From Macrophomina tecta (Eukaryota > Ascomycota > Dothideomycetes > Botryosphaeriales > Botryosphaeriaceae), in contig JAKSGN010000021.1 of assembly GCA_024180945.1 (NCBI GenBank), positions 992,001 to 1,056,000 of the forward strand: 64,000 nucleotides of DNA. The letters are read 5' to 3'. Each line of letters starts with the position of its first letter. The first letter of the stretch is position 1. Of this stretch, positions 12,989 to 23,309 are shown piece after piece. The notes below the pieces were generated by a model. The model was given only the letters and a program-made list of their open reading frames with translations, had not been told where the DNA came from and did no database searches. A program made the position numbers and the translations under genes.

Positions 12989-13951
12989 ATGCGGCTGCAT
13001 CTTGTTCCCAACAAGCTTTCTCACGTCGAACTGCAGCCACCGAAGCCAATGGCCTCTGGCAGGGCCGCGATTAGGGCCACCATCGCACCAGCCCGTGCTG
13101 CACTACCCAGAAGCCCGCGCATGCCCTTCACAATGTCCGCGCCCACATCTTCTTCATCACCAGCCGACTGGAACGCGGCCAACTACCTCCGCTTCGGCTC
13201 GGAGCGCACCCGCGCGGCGCGCGACCTCCTCGCCGCCATCCCGCCGCTGCGCTCCCCTTCGCCGCGCATCGTCGACCTCGGCTGCGGGCCGGCCAACTCG
13301 ACCTCCCTCCTCGCCGCCCGCTACGGCGCCAACGCGTCCATCACCGGCGTCGACTCCAGCCCCAACATGCTCGACCAGGCTCGCCACGCCCTGCCCACCG
13401 CCTCCTTCGAGCTCGGCGACCTCCGCACCTACGAGCCTGGCGGAGAGGTCGACCTGCTCTACTCCAACGCCGCGCTGCACTGGCTGCCCGACGAGGAGCT
13501 GCTGCCGCGCATCCAGCGCTGGATCGGCGGCCCCGCGCTGGCGTCTGGCGGCGGCGGCGTCTTCGCCATGCAGGTCCCCGACAACGTGCGCGAGCCCAGC
13601 CACGCGCTGATGACGCGCGCCTGGACTGCGTTCGCGCGCGAGGGCGACGCCGATCCGGGGCGGCGGCCGTTCCCGCCGCCGAGGGCGATTTACGACGCGC
13701 TGAGCCCGCTGTGCGAGAGCGTCGACGTGTGGCGCACGGCGTACTACCACCGCCTGGACGGGCACGAGGCGATCGTGGCCTGGCTGAAGGAGAGTGGGCT
13801 GCGGCCTTTTCTGGAGGCCGTGGGCGAGGAGAGGAGGGAGGCCTTTCTGCAGAGGTACTTGGAGGAGATCAGGGAGGCGTATCCGTTGAATGCGGATGGG
13901 AGTGTGCTGCTGAAGTTTCCGAGGTTGTTTGTGGTTTGCGTGAAGAAGTAG
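12989..13951 (+). CDS. Trans-aconitate 2-methyltransferase-like SAM enzyme
   Basis: A single exon of 320 aa. Class I methyltransferase fold: motif I IVDLGCGPANS, acidic D in GVDSSPNML, then LYSNAALHWLPD, all characteristic of Tam-type trans-aconitate methyltransferases, which methylate trans-aconitate to limit its inhibition of aconitase. The family core begins at PADWNAANYLRF. The Arg/Ala-rich 45 residues before it could be a mitochondrial leader or untranslated sequence; ATGs at 13049, 13121 and 13133 are in frame, and the TATA-like element just upstream of 12989 favours a later start. Third-position GC is very high. The substrate is family inference. Confidence 0.82.
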   Translation: MRLHLVPNKLSHVELQPPKPMASGRAAIRATIAPARAALPRSPRMPFTMSAPTSSSSPADWNAANYLRFGSERTRAARDLLAAIPPLRSPSPRIVDLGCGPANSTSLLAARYGANASITGVDSSPNMLDQARHALPTASFELGDLRTYEPGGEVDLLYSNAALHWLPDEELLPRIQRWIGGPALASGGGGVFAMQVPDNVREPSHALMTRAWTAFAREGDADPGRRPFPPPRAIYDALSPLCESVDVWRTAYYHRLDGHEAIVAWLKESGLRPFLEAVGEERREAFLQRYLEEIREAYPLNADGSVLLKFPRLFVVCVKK

Positions 13952-14489
13952 GCGGGATGCTGGGAGGGAGAAACTGGCAAGCGATGACTCCGTTTCGGGG
14001 GTTCTTGCGTTGCAGATTGTCCGACCACCCTCAAGAAGGCGTATTGTATAGGAATAAGCGTATGGTACAGTCTCGGACGTTAGAATGCACTCCATGCCGC
14101 TTTGCGGATCCTGATGGGCGAGGCGGGCCAGGAACACCACGAGCCGGGTAAACATTCATCAGCTCCACGGCTGCCGGCCTGCACGATCATCACGCCCATT
14201 ACTCCCCGCAATCTCTTCCCCCGCACTTGTGGGCTCTCGTTCGTTTACCCCAGACCGAAGTACCGAAATTACCGGCATTCTGTTAGGTACCGAGCGAGAA
14301 CCTGGTAAATTCAGCGGTCTCCCCGAGGTGCATCCAGGCAAAGCCTTCTTCCTTTGCTCGTTTCGCCCGGGAGATGCCTTCGTATTCCAACTAGTCGCCT
14401 GCTCTCTTCATAAAAGCCGGGAAGGGCCCGTCCGAAGATGCTATCGTCTTCGCCAATTCGATCTACCCTGTCTCCCCGGTCTTGGAACA
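13952..14489 (+). promoter_or_regulatory. Intergenic region with TATA-like box for esterase gene
   Basis: Contains the 3' flank of the methyltransferase gene and the promoter of the esterase gene. CATAAAAG near 14409, about 80 bp before the ATG, is a good TATA-like candidate. Nothing coding is supported. Confidence 0.45.
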
Positions 14490-16248
14490 ATGCGGTCCCC
14501 GGCTTGGCTCCTTGCCCTTCTGTCCTCGCCAGTATGCTGGGCTTCGCCAGTCCATGTTAGGAGCGCAGATCCAGACCTCACCGTCAAGACCAACCTCTTT
14601 ACTGTTCAGGGCACTCTTGCGGAGAACACCACTGCTGTGCGCTTCTTTGGTGGCGTCCCGTATGCCGAGCCTCCCCTGGGAACCGCTCGCTTCAAGCCCC
14701 CCGTCACCAAGAAGCCCGAGAACGAGGTCGTTGATGCCACCAAGTTCGGCCCGTCATGCATTCAGCTGGACACAGGCACGAAGACGGTTTACACCGAGTT
14801 CCTTCCAGGCTACCTCCTGACACCAGGGCAGACCCAGAGCGAGGACTGCTTGACTCTCAACATCTGGGCACCGAGGGCGCTGAACGCTTCAAGTGAATTG
14901 CTGCCGGTGATGATCTGGATCCACGGCGGGGGATTTACTGGAGGCGGATCAGCGTCGCCGTACAAGTATGGTACGAGGATCGTAAAAGACCACCAGGACG
15001 TCATCGTTGTGGCGTTGAAGTATGTCCTTCGGCCAGGTCTGCATTTGCCACTAGCCAAGCTGACATGGAACTAGCTACCGCGTCAACATCTTCGGTTTCC
15101 CGAACTCCGCTGCACTGAGGGGAGAGCACCTGAATCCAGGCCTTGAAGATCAGCGGAAAGCGGTGGAATGGGTGTATGAGAATATTCACGCCTTCGGAGG
15201 CGACGCTGACCGCATGATCCTGTTTGGTCAATCTGCTGGGTAAGCCATCACCGCCTCAGAAAGCACAGCTAATGGCTAACGGGGAACCAGCGGCATGTCC
15301 GTCGACAAATACGCCTACGCCTACCCTACCGACCCCCTGGTCAGCGGCTTCATCGCGCAGTCCGGTCTCGCCGACTCCTCCATCGGCGGCTCCGACGCTG
15401 CCGGGACTAACTTCACCTATGTCGCCTCTCGCCTCAACTGCACGGATGAAGCCTCCTCGGCAGTCGACCATGATGCCGCCCTGGCCTGTGTGCAGAGCGC
15501 GCCGGCATCCTCAGTCATCTCCATCCTCAACACCTACAACGCCACAGCCAATGGCGGCAGGTCTCTCTCCTTCACCCCGCAACCAGACGGCCTGACCAGC
15601 TTCGACGACTACGCCGACAGACAGGAGCGCGGCCTGTTCGCACACCGCCCGACCATCATCTCGCAGGTCAACAATGAGGGCGCGACCCTCCTCACGTATG
15701 TGCCCGGGCAGGCGCCCAACCAGAGCGCGGTGGATGCATTCACGCGCAGATTGGCGACGTGTCCGGGAGCGAGGGGCGCAGCGTAAGTGTTCACCTTGTT
15801 TATGGGGCAATTGATATGGAACAGAGCTGACCATTCTCCACGCAAAGGGCGAGAGTGAAGGCGGGCGTGCCGGTCTGGCGCACGCGGTATTTCGGGGAGT
15901 GGCCGAATCTCAACCCGCTTGAATGGCTCGGCGCGTATCATTCCAGTGAGTTTTTCCCCTGCCAGTGAATTTGGCCCTTCTGGCTTTGCTGATCCGCATG
16001 CAGGCGACATCCCGATGATTTTTGGCACGAGTGATTTGCTAGGTCCGGATACGGAGCTGGAGAGGCAGACGTCAAAGTACTACCAAGCCGCTTGGGTGGC
16101 TTTTGCCAAGGATCCGGAAAAGGGGTTGAGGGAGGCATTTGGCTGGCCGACGTATGACGCAAATGCGGACACACTTGTGCAGTTGGGATATGAAGGGAAT
16201 GCCGAGGCGGTGTTTGAGCAGGGAGATGCGTTCGATGGGCAGTGTTGA
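14490..16248 (+). CDS. Secreted type-B carboxylesterase/lipase
   Basis: Exons 14490-15019, 15075-15239, 15291-15782, 15848-15945 and 16004-16248 give 509 aa; the four introns are 51-65 bp. Signal peptide MRSPAWLLALLSSPVCWAS. Family landmarks: FFGGVPYAEPP, SEDCLTLNIWAP, the oxyanion loop WIHGGGFTGG, YRVNIFGFPN, and the nucleophile elbow GQSAG (split by intron 2). These define the alpha/beta-hydrolase type-B carboxylesterases, which hydrolyse ester bonds; the substrate cannot be read from sequence. Length is slightly short for the family (usually 530-570 aa) but no break is seen. The ATG was chosen because the signal peptide begins there. Confidence 0.9.
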
Positions 16249-16384
16249 GTGGGTAGTAGAGCATATTCGGCGAAATGGCTGCGTAGGGCCGGCGAAAGCG
16301 TCGAGCCGAGGCTAGGGCGCGCCTCTCTTCAATCCCTCCCCAGTGTTGTCGAACTGCTCCTCGTCAATCCGGGCGGTCAGAAGC

Positions 16385-17483
16385 ATGGCTTCGCCCCCAG
16401 GTGCTCGCCCATACCGCTCGCTAAGACGGCCGTGGCCGTGCGATGAATGTCGCGCCAGAAAATGGCGATGCCAGAGCGAGACAGGACGACCCCCTTGCCA
16501 CAGATGCGCGCGAGAAGGTATGGCCTGCACCTTTCAAAGTCACCCGCGGCAACCCTCTCGGCGTAGTGGGCGCTCAATACCCATACAACGGTCGTCTGGT
16601 GCTCCAGCAAGCCATGGTCTGGCGCCTGCTTTCACTGCTGACCTACAGAATCCATCGTCGCCACCGGCCATACCAGCAGGATCTGCCCTCGATTGCCGCG
16701 CACTCACCACTTCCACATCACCCATCCCCAAATGCGAGATTAGCCACACAGTTCGCGCAATGCATTGACAAAATACAAGGCCATTCTGCGCAGCTTCTTG
16801 GAGCCTCTTCACAACCAGATCCCTGGCTGTTGAGACACTGCCAGTTCGATGAGTTCGGCATGCGGAATCTCCACAGGCAACACTTCCGCAATGCCGGCGG
16901 CACTCCCATCGCTGACCCAATCTCGGTACACTTTCTGGTAAGCCCAGACGAGCTTCAGCAGAGTGCCAAGAACGAGCCCGAATTCAGTACGCAATACGAC
17001 CGCGACGCAGAATTGAGCCAAATTGTACCCTCGAAATACGGCCGAAGGCTGGTGAAGCTGTAAGCCCGCATCCATCTGCTTCTGTATTCGCCGAACTGAG
17101 ATGTTTCCAACAGGTTCTGCCAGCGCGTTTTCCCACTGCTACCTATCGTATCGCGTTCTCAGCTCGGCATTACCCCTGAATGTCCGTTACCGGGGTTACA
17201 TGAACTCGGAGCTGCGCCTGTCCACTTGCGTGCAGCTGTATATGCTTCTGCCCTACCTTTCGCAGCAGCCGATAGTCAACTATCGGTTTGGCAGACCTAC
17301 AGCAAACCCTCCCTGATTCGGCTATGGCGCATTGCTTATGAAGCCTCTCTGGAAGAAATCCATCAGCCGCATCTTTCTGTGTTGCAATCGCTTCTGCTCT
17401 ATTTACATAAGAGCCCTGCCGACGAGTCCAGCTTGGCCCTTCCGGACACGCCCTTCATTTGGCCTCTCGTGGGCACTGTTTAG
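16385..17483 (+). pseudogene. Truncated Zn(II)2Cys6 transcription factor
   Basis: The zinc cluster near the start reads CDECRARKWRC...CHRCAREGMAC, the C6 pattern of fungal regulators. The first frame ends at a stop near 16768, while the conserved middle (IDKIQGHSAQLLGA, LLRHCQFDEFGM) is in another frame open to 17063. No convincing intron bridges them; GT at 16563 or 16617 with AG at 16743 would restore frame but the sites are weak, so a frameshift is equally possible. A good intron at 17060-17113 joins to FCQRVFPLLPIVSR. The frame then stops at 17481-17483 in the middle of the fungal_trans region (IWPLVGTV), where family members continue for several hundred residues. It is therefore 3'-truncated, and it overlaps the antisense transporter remnant. 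Confidence 0.75.
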
Positions 17484-18541
17484 CAGACGCGTGATGGTCA
17501 GGCAATTGAAACATCCGATCCAGTCCGAGGCCTGCCCGGCACCCCACCGACCGACACTAGAGCCGGCGTTTAAAATGGCGATGAGCTGGTACGTGAAAGC
17601 CGTGTCGAAGGCGCCAGTGGATAACGTGAATGACGGCATAGACGTTGGCGGTGTAAACAGCCCCCATTCTATAAAACACACCCCAGGTACAAGCAGCGCA
17701 AAAGCGGGGTCCTTGAAGATTGTAATGTCCGGCATCACACGCTCGCCGCGCCGGGGCGGGAGGCGTGAACTCATGAGGAGCTGCGCGATGCCGCAGAGGA
17801 CGATGAACACGAAGTCGAGGACGCGCGTTGCCCATGCGAAGCCAAGCTTAGGGAGGAGAGACTGTAGTATAAGGGAGGATGCCACGCCGTCTATGCTGCC
17901 GCCGCCAGCGGCGATCCCGGTAGCCATGCCGCGCCTTCGCGAGAAGAAATGACCGACGGAAGCAATGGAAGGCGTGTAAAGTAGAGACGTCCCCGCGCCG
18001 CCGAGTATGCCAAATACGACAATAAACTGATAATACTCTTAAAGCTGGGTTAGATGTGGTCGAGCTCATCTCGGAGGAGCGGATTACTTACCTGTGCAGA
18101 GGCCGAGGAGGAATACCATTGCAACAAGCAAAATATTTCCAGCAAGGACCAGCATCTTTGGTCCGTAGGCGTCGAAGATGGGCCCGACTTGGACTCCGCA
18201 AAAAAATACCAGAAACGTGTACAAAGAGAAGATCCACCCAATCGTACTTTCTGCATAGCCGGATAACATGTGCTCTGCAATATAGGCTTGGAAGATGCCC
18301 ATGGCGTTCCTGCAACGGCGTGAGTGCTATCGGGCGCATGGCCAAGGATTTGATTTGCTTACATCATGGCAAAAGCTACACTCATCCCACAGAAAGACCC
18401 AAGCACAACCGTCCATGCCTGCAGACCTCCCTCCGGATGGATCGCATCATCAGGCGCCACATGGTCGGCGGAGCTGGAGCGTTCTGAGGCATTTTTCGAT
18501 TCTTTGCCCTGGTCTGCGGCCAAGAATTCATGCTCTGACAT
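17403..18541 (-). pseudogene. 3'-truncated MFS transporter, monocarboxylate-transporter type
   Basis: Exons 18541-18363, 18309-18092 and 18037-17403 (reverse), 343 aa as an open frame. The N-terminus carries GGLQAWTVVLGSF, the hallmark of fungal MCT-like carriers, followed by about nine membrane segments. Homology to the family ends at about 17487 in the helix after ASDWIGCFN; the remaining residues are the antisense of the neighbouring regulator gene and hydrophilic. The last membrane helices are therefore missing. The 5' side is also abnormal: only about 50 bp separate the ATG from the next remnant, leaving little native promoter. Introns (53 and 54 bp) are canonical, so the loss looks recent. 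Confidence 0.78.
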
Positions 18542-18590
18542 CCTCTGTTGCTTCCTCCATCTCTGATCCGGATGAGGCGGCCACAGAAGT

Positions 18591-19400
18591 AGATGTTACT
18601 CTCGAGAAGTCATCGTTGCACTTATGAGACTTTGTCAGAAGTACAGGATCCGTCTCATCAGCGACTAGATCTATGCTCGTTCTGTCTGGGACAATGAAGT
18701 GGCCCTGGATGCACCCGAGTTCACATTTGTTCTTTCAATGGATCTGACCGGTATTATTGATCCATCTCTCGTTCACATCATGTGGGGTATGAGCAAGGTA
18801 AGTGCCAAGTCGCTGATCGTCAGATTGTGATGGAATGAAACATCCTGTCTAGGCCTTTGGAGCCAACGGGCTGCGGATTGGCTGTGTCATTGACCAGCAT
18901 AACCCTCAGCTCCGCGAGTCTCTTCGGGAAATCTCGTAGATTTTGGGCGCAAACTATCTTGATAGATAATTCTACTGATCGATTTTGTACAGTCTTGCCA
19001 GCTACCCCGCGTCTCCGTCCGACCTGATTACTACCACGATACTCAAAGATGACAACTTCACGGATGAATATATACATGCAAACCACGCAAAGGTATCAAA
19101 GAGCTATAAGTTTATAACCAGGTGGTTGAAGCAGCAAGGTATTCCATATGCGCCGGGCAGCAACTCCAGGTTCTTTCTCTGGGTCAATTTGAGAACTGCA
19201 GTAACGAAAGCCAGAGAGAATTATGACCACGAGCTGATAAAAGGCTTGTTCAAGAAAGAAAAGCTGCTACTTTCTGATGCCTTAGGGTTTAGTTGAGAGG
19301 AGTTGGGATGGTTTCGCATTGTGTTCACCCATCACTGGACATTTATGGAAATGTGCTTTGGACGTTTGGCGAAGGTGATACAAGCGTACCGGGGCGTTAG
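18591..19400 (+). pseudogene. Remnant of ACC-synthase-like PLP aminotransferase
   Basis: A C-terminal half only. Recognisable blocks: CYSREVIVALMRLCQKY, then LISD-stop-IYARSVW where family members have LISDEIYA, then MWGMSK with the PLP lysine at an exon end, AFGANGLRIG, SDLITTTILKD, and WFRIVFTHHW. Two introns remain canonical (18798-18852 and 18936-18992). Two in-frame stops occur: TAG at 18666-18668, most simply from GAG, and TGA at 19294-19296, just before EELGWFR in the same frame. Nothing of the N-terminal half is found; homology begins abruptly near 18590. The family makes or resembles 1-aminocyclopropane-1-carboxylate synthases. It is clearly non-functional. Confidence 0.8.
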
Positions 19401-19787
19401 AGATGGCATGGCGTTGGAGGCCTTGAAAACAATATCAGCCCCAGTTTTCGAGAACTCCACTAGCTTTACGTTGCTTTAGCGGCTAGAGCATGCTTTGTGG
19501 AGCCCCACGTAGATCCATTTAAGGCGAAGAATCAGGGGACGTATGCGTCAGCTGCGCTGATGAAGAGCAAAAGGAGACACCCAGGCCAAGCGAGGAAACA
19601 ATGAATTATCCGTACCAAGATCAAAATGTGCTCGCCGACTCACTGGTCACCTGAAGCAGCCCAATGCCGCATCAAGTCACTTTCAAGCTGGCCACAGAGT
19701 TCTCATCGGAATGGGGTGCGTGCGTCTAGAAAGACTGAGCGAAGCGTAAGAGGTTATGACAGGTAAAATGACTACGCGGTGCTATCA
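19401..19787. other. Intergenic, no gene seen
   Basis: Short spacer between the aminotransferase remnant and the 3' end of the sugar transporter. No coding signal or repeat is recognised. Confidence 0.5.
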
Positions 19788-21669
19788 CTAAATTCTCTCC
19801 ACATGCACAGCTCCCTCCTGCTTCTTCGCATCAGGCGCGCTCGGCTCCTCGTCCAGTGCCATCTTGGCGTGAACGTCGTGCCTGACCTTTTCCTCCTCAG
19901 TTGGGTAGGCGCGTCTGAACATGGTCCAGATGGAGTGCGCGAAGAGGTCGTCCATAGACTCGATGCTGCGGCCTTTCAGTTCTGGCATGCAGAAGTATAC
20001 AAAGACCACGCCAGTATACGTCAGCATAGCATATAGCAGGAATGTCCCCCAGCCCAGGTGTGTCATCATGCTCGGTGTGGCTTTGGTGATACCGTAGTCT
20101 ACAATCCAGTTGATGAAGAGGCAAAATGCCATGCACACAGAACGGATTCGTGCGGGGAAGATCTCCGCCGCCACGACGTACGGAGCCACTGAATGGCCGA
20201 AGGACCAGCCGAAAGCGTAAAGGTAGATCCTATACCATGTGAGAGGCAATAACCCGTGGCTTTTAGATAGGGACTCACCAGATGATGCCAACAATTCCAC
20301 CAGCTTCCGTTCCGTGATGGGCCGAAGGGTTCCCGAAGCGGACGTACAGTGCAATGTATAGCATTGCGGTTGCCTGAATAGTTGCGCCCACCATCAAAGG
20401 CCTTCTCCGGCCCACTCTGTCGACGATGAATGCGACGTAAAATATGGTTGTAACCAGCTTGACAAGGCCATAAACACCGGTTGTCAGCAGAGTTGTTGAA
20501 CCTCCTTTGACCCCAATCATTTCAAAGATATCCGGAGCAAAGTAGTTGAGGCTGTCCGTGCCGGTGAATTTGTGGAACAGGAAGAGGGTTACCGCGAGGA
20601 AGAAACGGCGTCTATTGCTGGCGATGGTGAATATGTCCTTGATGACGATTCCGTAGTTGTGACCTGCCCAATCAGTACACATTCAACACAGTACATCAGT
20701 GCACTCACCCGCAGTCAGCTCTTGCTCTGCATCAACCTGAGCACAGACTTCCATGTACTCTTGCTCGACATACGGATGATGAGCGGGCAAGCCACGGAGA
20801 GTGCAGAGGTTCTTCAGACCCAGTTCTTTCTTTCCTCTTGCAATGAGTGCACGCGGCGTCTCGAGGACGACTGCCCAGATCAGCTGCAGGTCATAGAAGT
20901 CAGATGCCTTCTACTTACACCACATCATGAGGAACATGAACCCTCCGGGGATGATCTGGATAGACATGGAGAGCTTCCACTGGAGATTGTTGCGCTCGAT
21001 GCCGTCACTTGACCACTTCGAGACGGCGAAGTTGATCCAGAAAGCCAGAGAAAGCGCAAAGACAATCATAAGGTTGTAAAGCGTAGTCAAAGATCCTCTG
21101 ATGGACTTTGGAGAGTTCTCCGCTAGGAACTGAGGCGCCAGCATGGACGTACCTCCGATTGAAATGCCGGCGATCAGTCGGCCTGCGTAGAACACGCCGA
21201 GATGTGCGATTTCCTGCATTGTGGCACCGAGGATGAAGAGGAAACCGAAAATAATCATCGAGTTCTTCCGGCCGAGGAAGTCGGAGCATGGAGCCGCAAT
21301 GAGTGCCTGTTCTGCTGTAAGTGCATGCTCGTGAAAAGAGAGCGGCCAAATACCCCCGCAGAACCGCCAGCCGCCATCATCGCCGCAATGTCTCCTTCTA
21401 AAATACTAATCAGCCACTCGTCAGGGCTCTGAGAACTTGTTTTGTCATTCACCTCTTTTATCTGCCGCATCTTCTGATAACTTGTCTAGCCCAAATGCAT
21501 GCCTGAAGCTCGGCAAAGTCAAGACACCGCCGATGTTGCCTTGGTCAAAGCCGTACGAGCATCCCGCCCAAGCGACTGCAACCGTGAGGTGGAGCAAACG
21601 AAGGTTGAAAATTTGCCGTGGATCAGTCCTCCACTCAGGCGAGGCCCAGATCGAAGTTCCGCCGCCCAT
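19788..21669 (-). CDS. MFS sugar transporter
   Basis: Six exons (reverse): 21669-21453, 21397-21354, 21306-20919, 20870-20709, 20663-20279 and 20229-19788, 545 aa; introns are 45-55 bp and all keep frame. Sugar-porter landmarks: GGCSYGFDQ-like GCSYGFDQGNIGG after helix 1, SDFLGRKNS (the D-x-x-G-R-[KR] loop), AGRLIAGISIG, TPRALIARGKK in place of PESPR, the second-half DRVGRRRP loop, and the C-terminal MPELKGRSIESMDDLF. Twelve membrane segments are expected. Intron 1 has a tandem acceptor (TAGAAG) that could add or drop one residue. It is divergent from the sialidase-like gene, sharing a 473-bp promoter, which suggests co-regulation. The sugar is unknown. Confidence 0.9.
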
Positions 21670-22142
21670 GTTGAGATCGCGAAGGCAGTCGAAATAGCGT
21701 TGGAGGGACAAGAACAAAAGAACTGGCGCCAACGGTTGGCAAGAACGCCGCTCCCCTTTGCATGTGCTTGCAGCATTCAAGCTCTCATTTATTCGGACTT
21801 TTAACAGCAGCCAAGCCAGTTGTTCCCCGGATCTGCACCCCAGACTGTGTAGCTCTCCACCTCCACTTTCCCCGCAAAGCTTAGAGGCCCGTTGGAGCCA
21901 TCGGACTTCTCACCGACGCTGCAAACCACGCCTTATCGGCCCGTCTGCAACCTGATCCTTTAGCAAACATGACCCACTGAGCCCATAATTGTCTGCAGAT
22001 AGCCATCGGTCTTCAATGTCCGACCGCGCGTCCGTACGGTTCGGCAATTGCATGCCGGAACTGTCATGATAAACTGCCGCACTCCCACTTCGCGGAGTCA
22101 GGACAGCTGACCAATCAATTCGCATCTTTGACTCTTTCCAAC
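21670..22142. promoter_or_regulatory. Bidirectional promoter with CGG-type inverted repeat
   Basis: Spacer between the divergent sugar transporter and sialidase-like genes. At 22039-22061 there is an inverted repeat with arms GTTCGGCA and TGCCGGAAC around ATTGCA. CGG/CCG half-sites in this layout are typical targets of Zn2Cys6 regulators; binding is inferred. Confidence 0.45.
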
Positions 22143-23309
22143 ATGGCTGTCTCAACGGAAACTGGATATCACGAGGACCTCAGATCAGTGTCGGATGATC
22201 CACCCCGCATCGAAGCCTACTTGCCTACAACCACCGTTCAGTCGCATGCATCCAATCTCCTCCTGCTTGATGATGGAGAACTATTGTGCAGCTGGTTCGG
22301 CGGCTCACAGGAGGGATGCTCGGACATCTCTATCTATCTCTCCCGTCTGAAGCCAGGCTCTCAGAAATGGGAAGCTCCGCTGCAGGTCTCAGACGACCCA
22401 AGCCGGAGTGAGCAGAATCCGGTTCTGTTCCAGGCCCCCGATTCCAACGAGCTCTGGGTTATCTATACTGCGCAGGAGGCAGGCCACCAGAATAAAGCCA
22501 TCATCCGCAGGCGCGTGTCAACCGACCGCGGAGCCACATGGAGCCCCGCAACTCAGCTGTTCCCCGAGATTGGTGCATTCGTGCGGCAGCCGATTGTGGT
22601 CTTGGACAACGGCACGTGGGTCCTTCCGATATGGTATTGCAGAGCCCCGGACGGGTTTCAATGGACCGGCAACGATGACATCTCAGCCGTGCGATACTCC
22701 AACGACAGGGGCGCGACCTGGAAGGAACAGGCTGTGCCAAACTCCACCGGCTGCGTCCACATGAACATCAGACGAGGACCGGACGGCACATACCTCGCCT
22801 TCTTCAGAAGTAGGTGGGCGGACAACGTGTACAGATCTACTTCGTCTGATTGCATCGACTGGTCCCCGCCACAGCCCATTGGACTACCAAACCCCAACTC
22901 CGGCATCTGCTTTGACGTTCTACCCAGCGGCAAGCTGGCGCTGGTTTTCAACAACTCAAGCGCTACACCGGACATGCGCCGGCGCGAGGGCTTGTACGAT
23001 GACATCACGCCGGAGGCTGAAAAGTTGAAGAACCAGCCTGCTGTTGATGGGAAGGAAGCTATTTGGGGGACGCCACGCTCTGCATTGTCGTTCGGGATAT
23101 CGGAGGATTTTGGACTGACATGGAGGTTCAAGACGATAGAGGATACGGATGGGTACTGCATGACAAACAACTCGAGGGATAAGATCAATCGGGAAGCGAG
23201 TTACCCTAGTATCGCTACAGGCGAGGATGGATGGATTCACATTGCGTATACCTACTTCAGACAACGCATCAAGTATGTGCGGGTTAGGGAGGACTATGCC
23301 GTAGCTTAG
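22143..23309 (+). CDS. Sialidase-like BNR/Asp-box enzyme, no signal peptide
   Basis: A single exon of 388 aa. Three Asp-boxes (S-x-D-x-G-x-T-W) are visible: STDRGATW near residue 126, SNDRGATW near 186 and SEDFGLTW near 320, marking a six-bladed beta-propeller. The N-terminal block HASNLLLLDDGELLCSWFGG and the later RQPIVVLDNG fit the BNR_2 exo-alpha-sialidase-like family. The start is at the first ATG; no signal peptide precedes the domain, so the enzyme is probably cytosolic. Neighbours are a sugar transporter, an NAL/DHDPS-family aldolase and a D-2-hydroxyacid dehydrogenase, suggesting import followed by intracellular breakdown of an acidic sugar. The true substrate is unproven and could be another glycoside. 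Confidence 0.82.
   Translation: MAVSTETGYHEDLRSVSDDPPRIEAYLPTTTVQSHASNLLLLDDGELLCSWFGGSQEGCSDISIYLSRLKPGSQKWEAPLQVSDDPSRSEQNPVLFQAPDSNELWVIYTAQEAGHQNKAIIRRRVSTDRGATWSPATQLFPEIGAFVRQPIVVLDNGTWVLPIWYCRAPDGFQWTGNDDISAVRYSNDRGATWKEQAVPNSTGCVHMNIRRGPDGTYLAFFRSRWADNVYRSTSSDCIDWSPPQPIGLPNPNSGICFDVLPSGKLALVFNNSSATPDMRRREGLYDDITPEAEKLKNQPAVDGKEAIWGTPRSALSFGISEDFGLTWRFKTIEDTDGYCMTNNSRDKINREASYPSIATGEDGWIHIAYTYFRQRIKYVRVREDYAVA

Noticed and set aside
13157..14155. 332-codon antisense frame over the methyltransferase gene.
   Set aside because: Arg/Ala/Gly-rich shadow caused by very high third-position GC. The sense frame has clear methyltransferase motifs.
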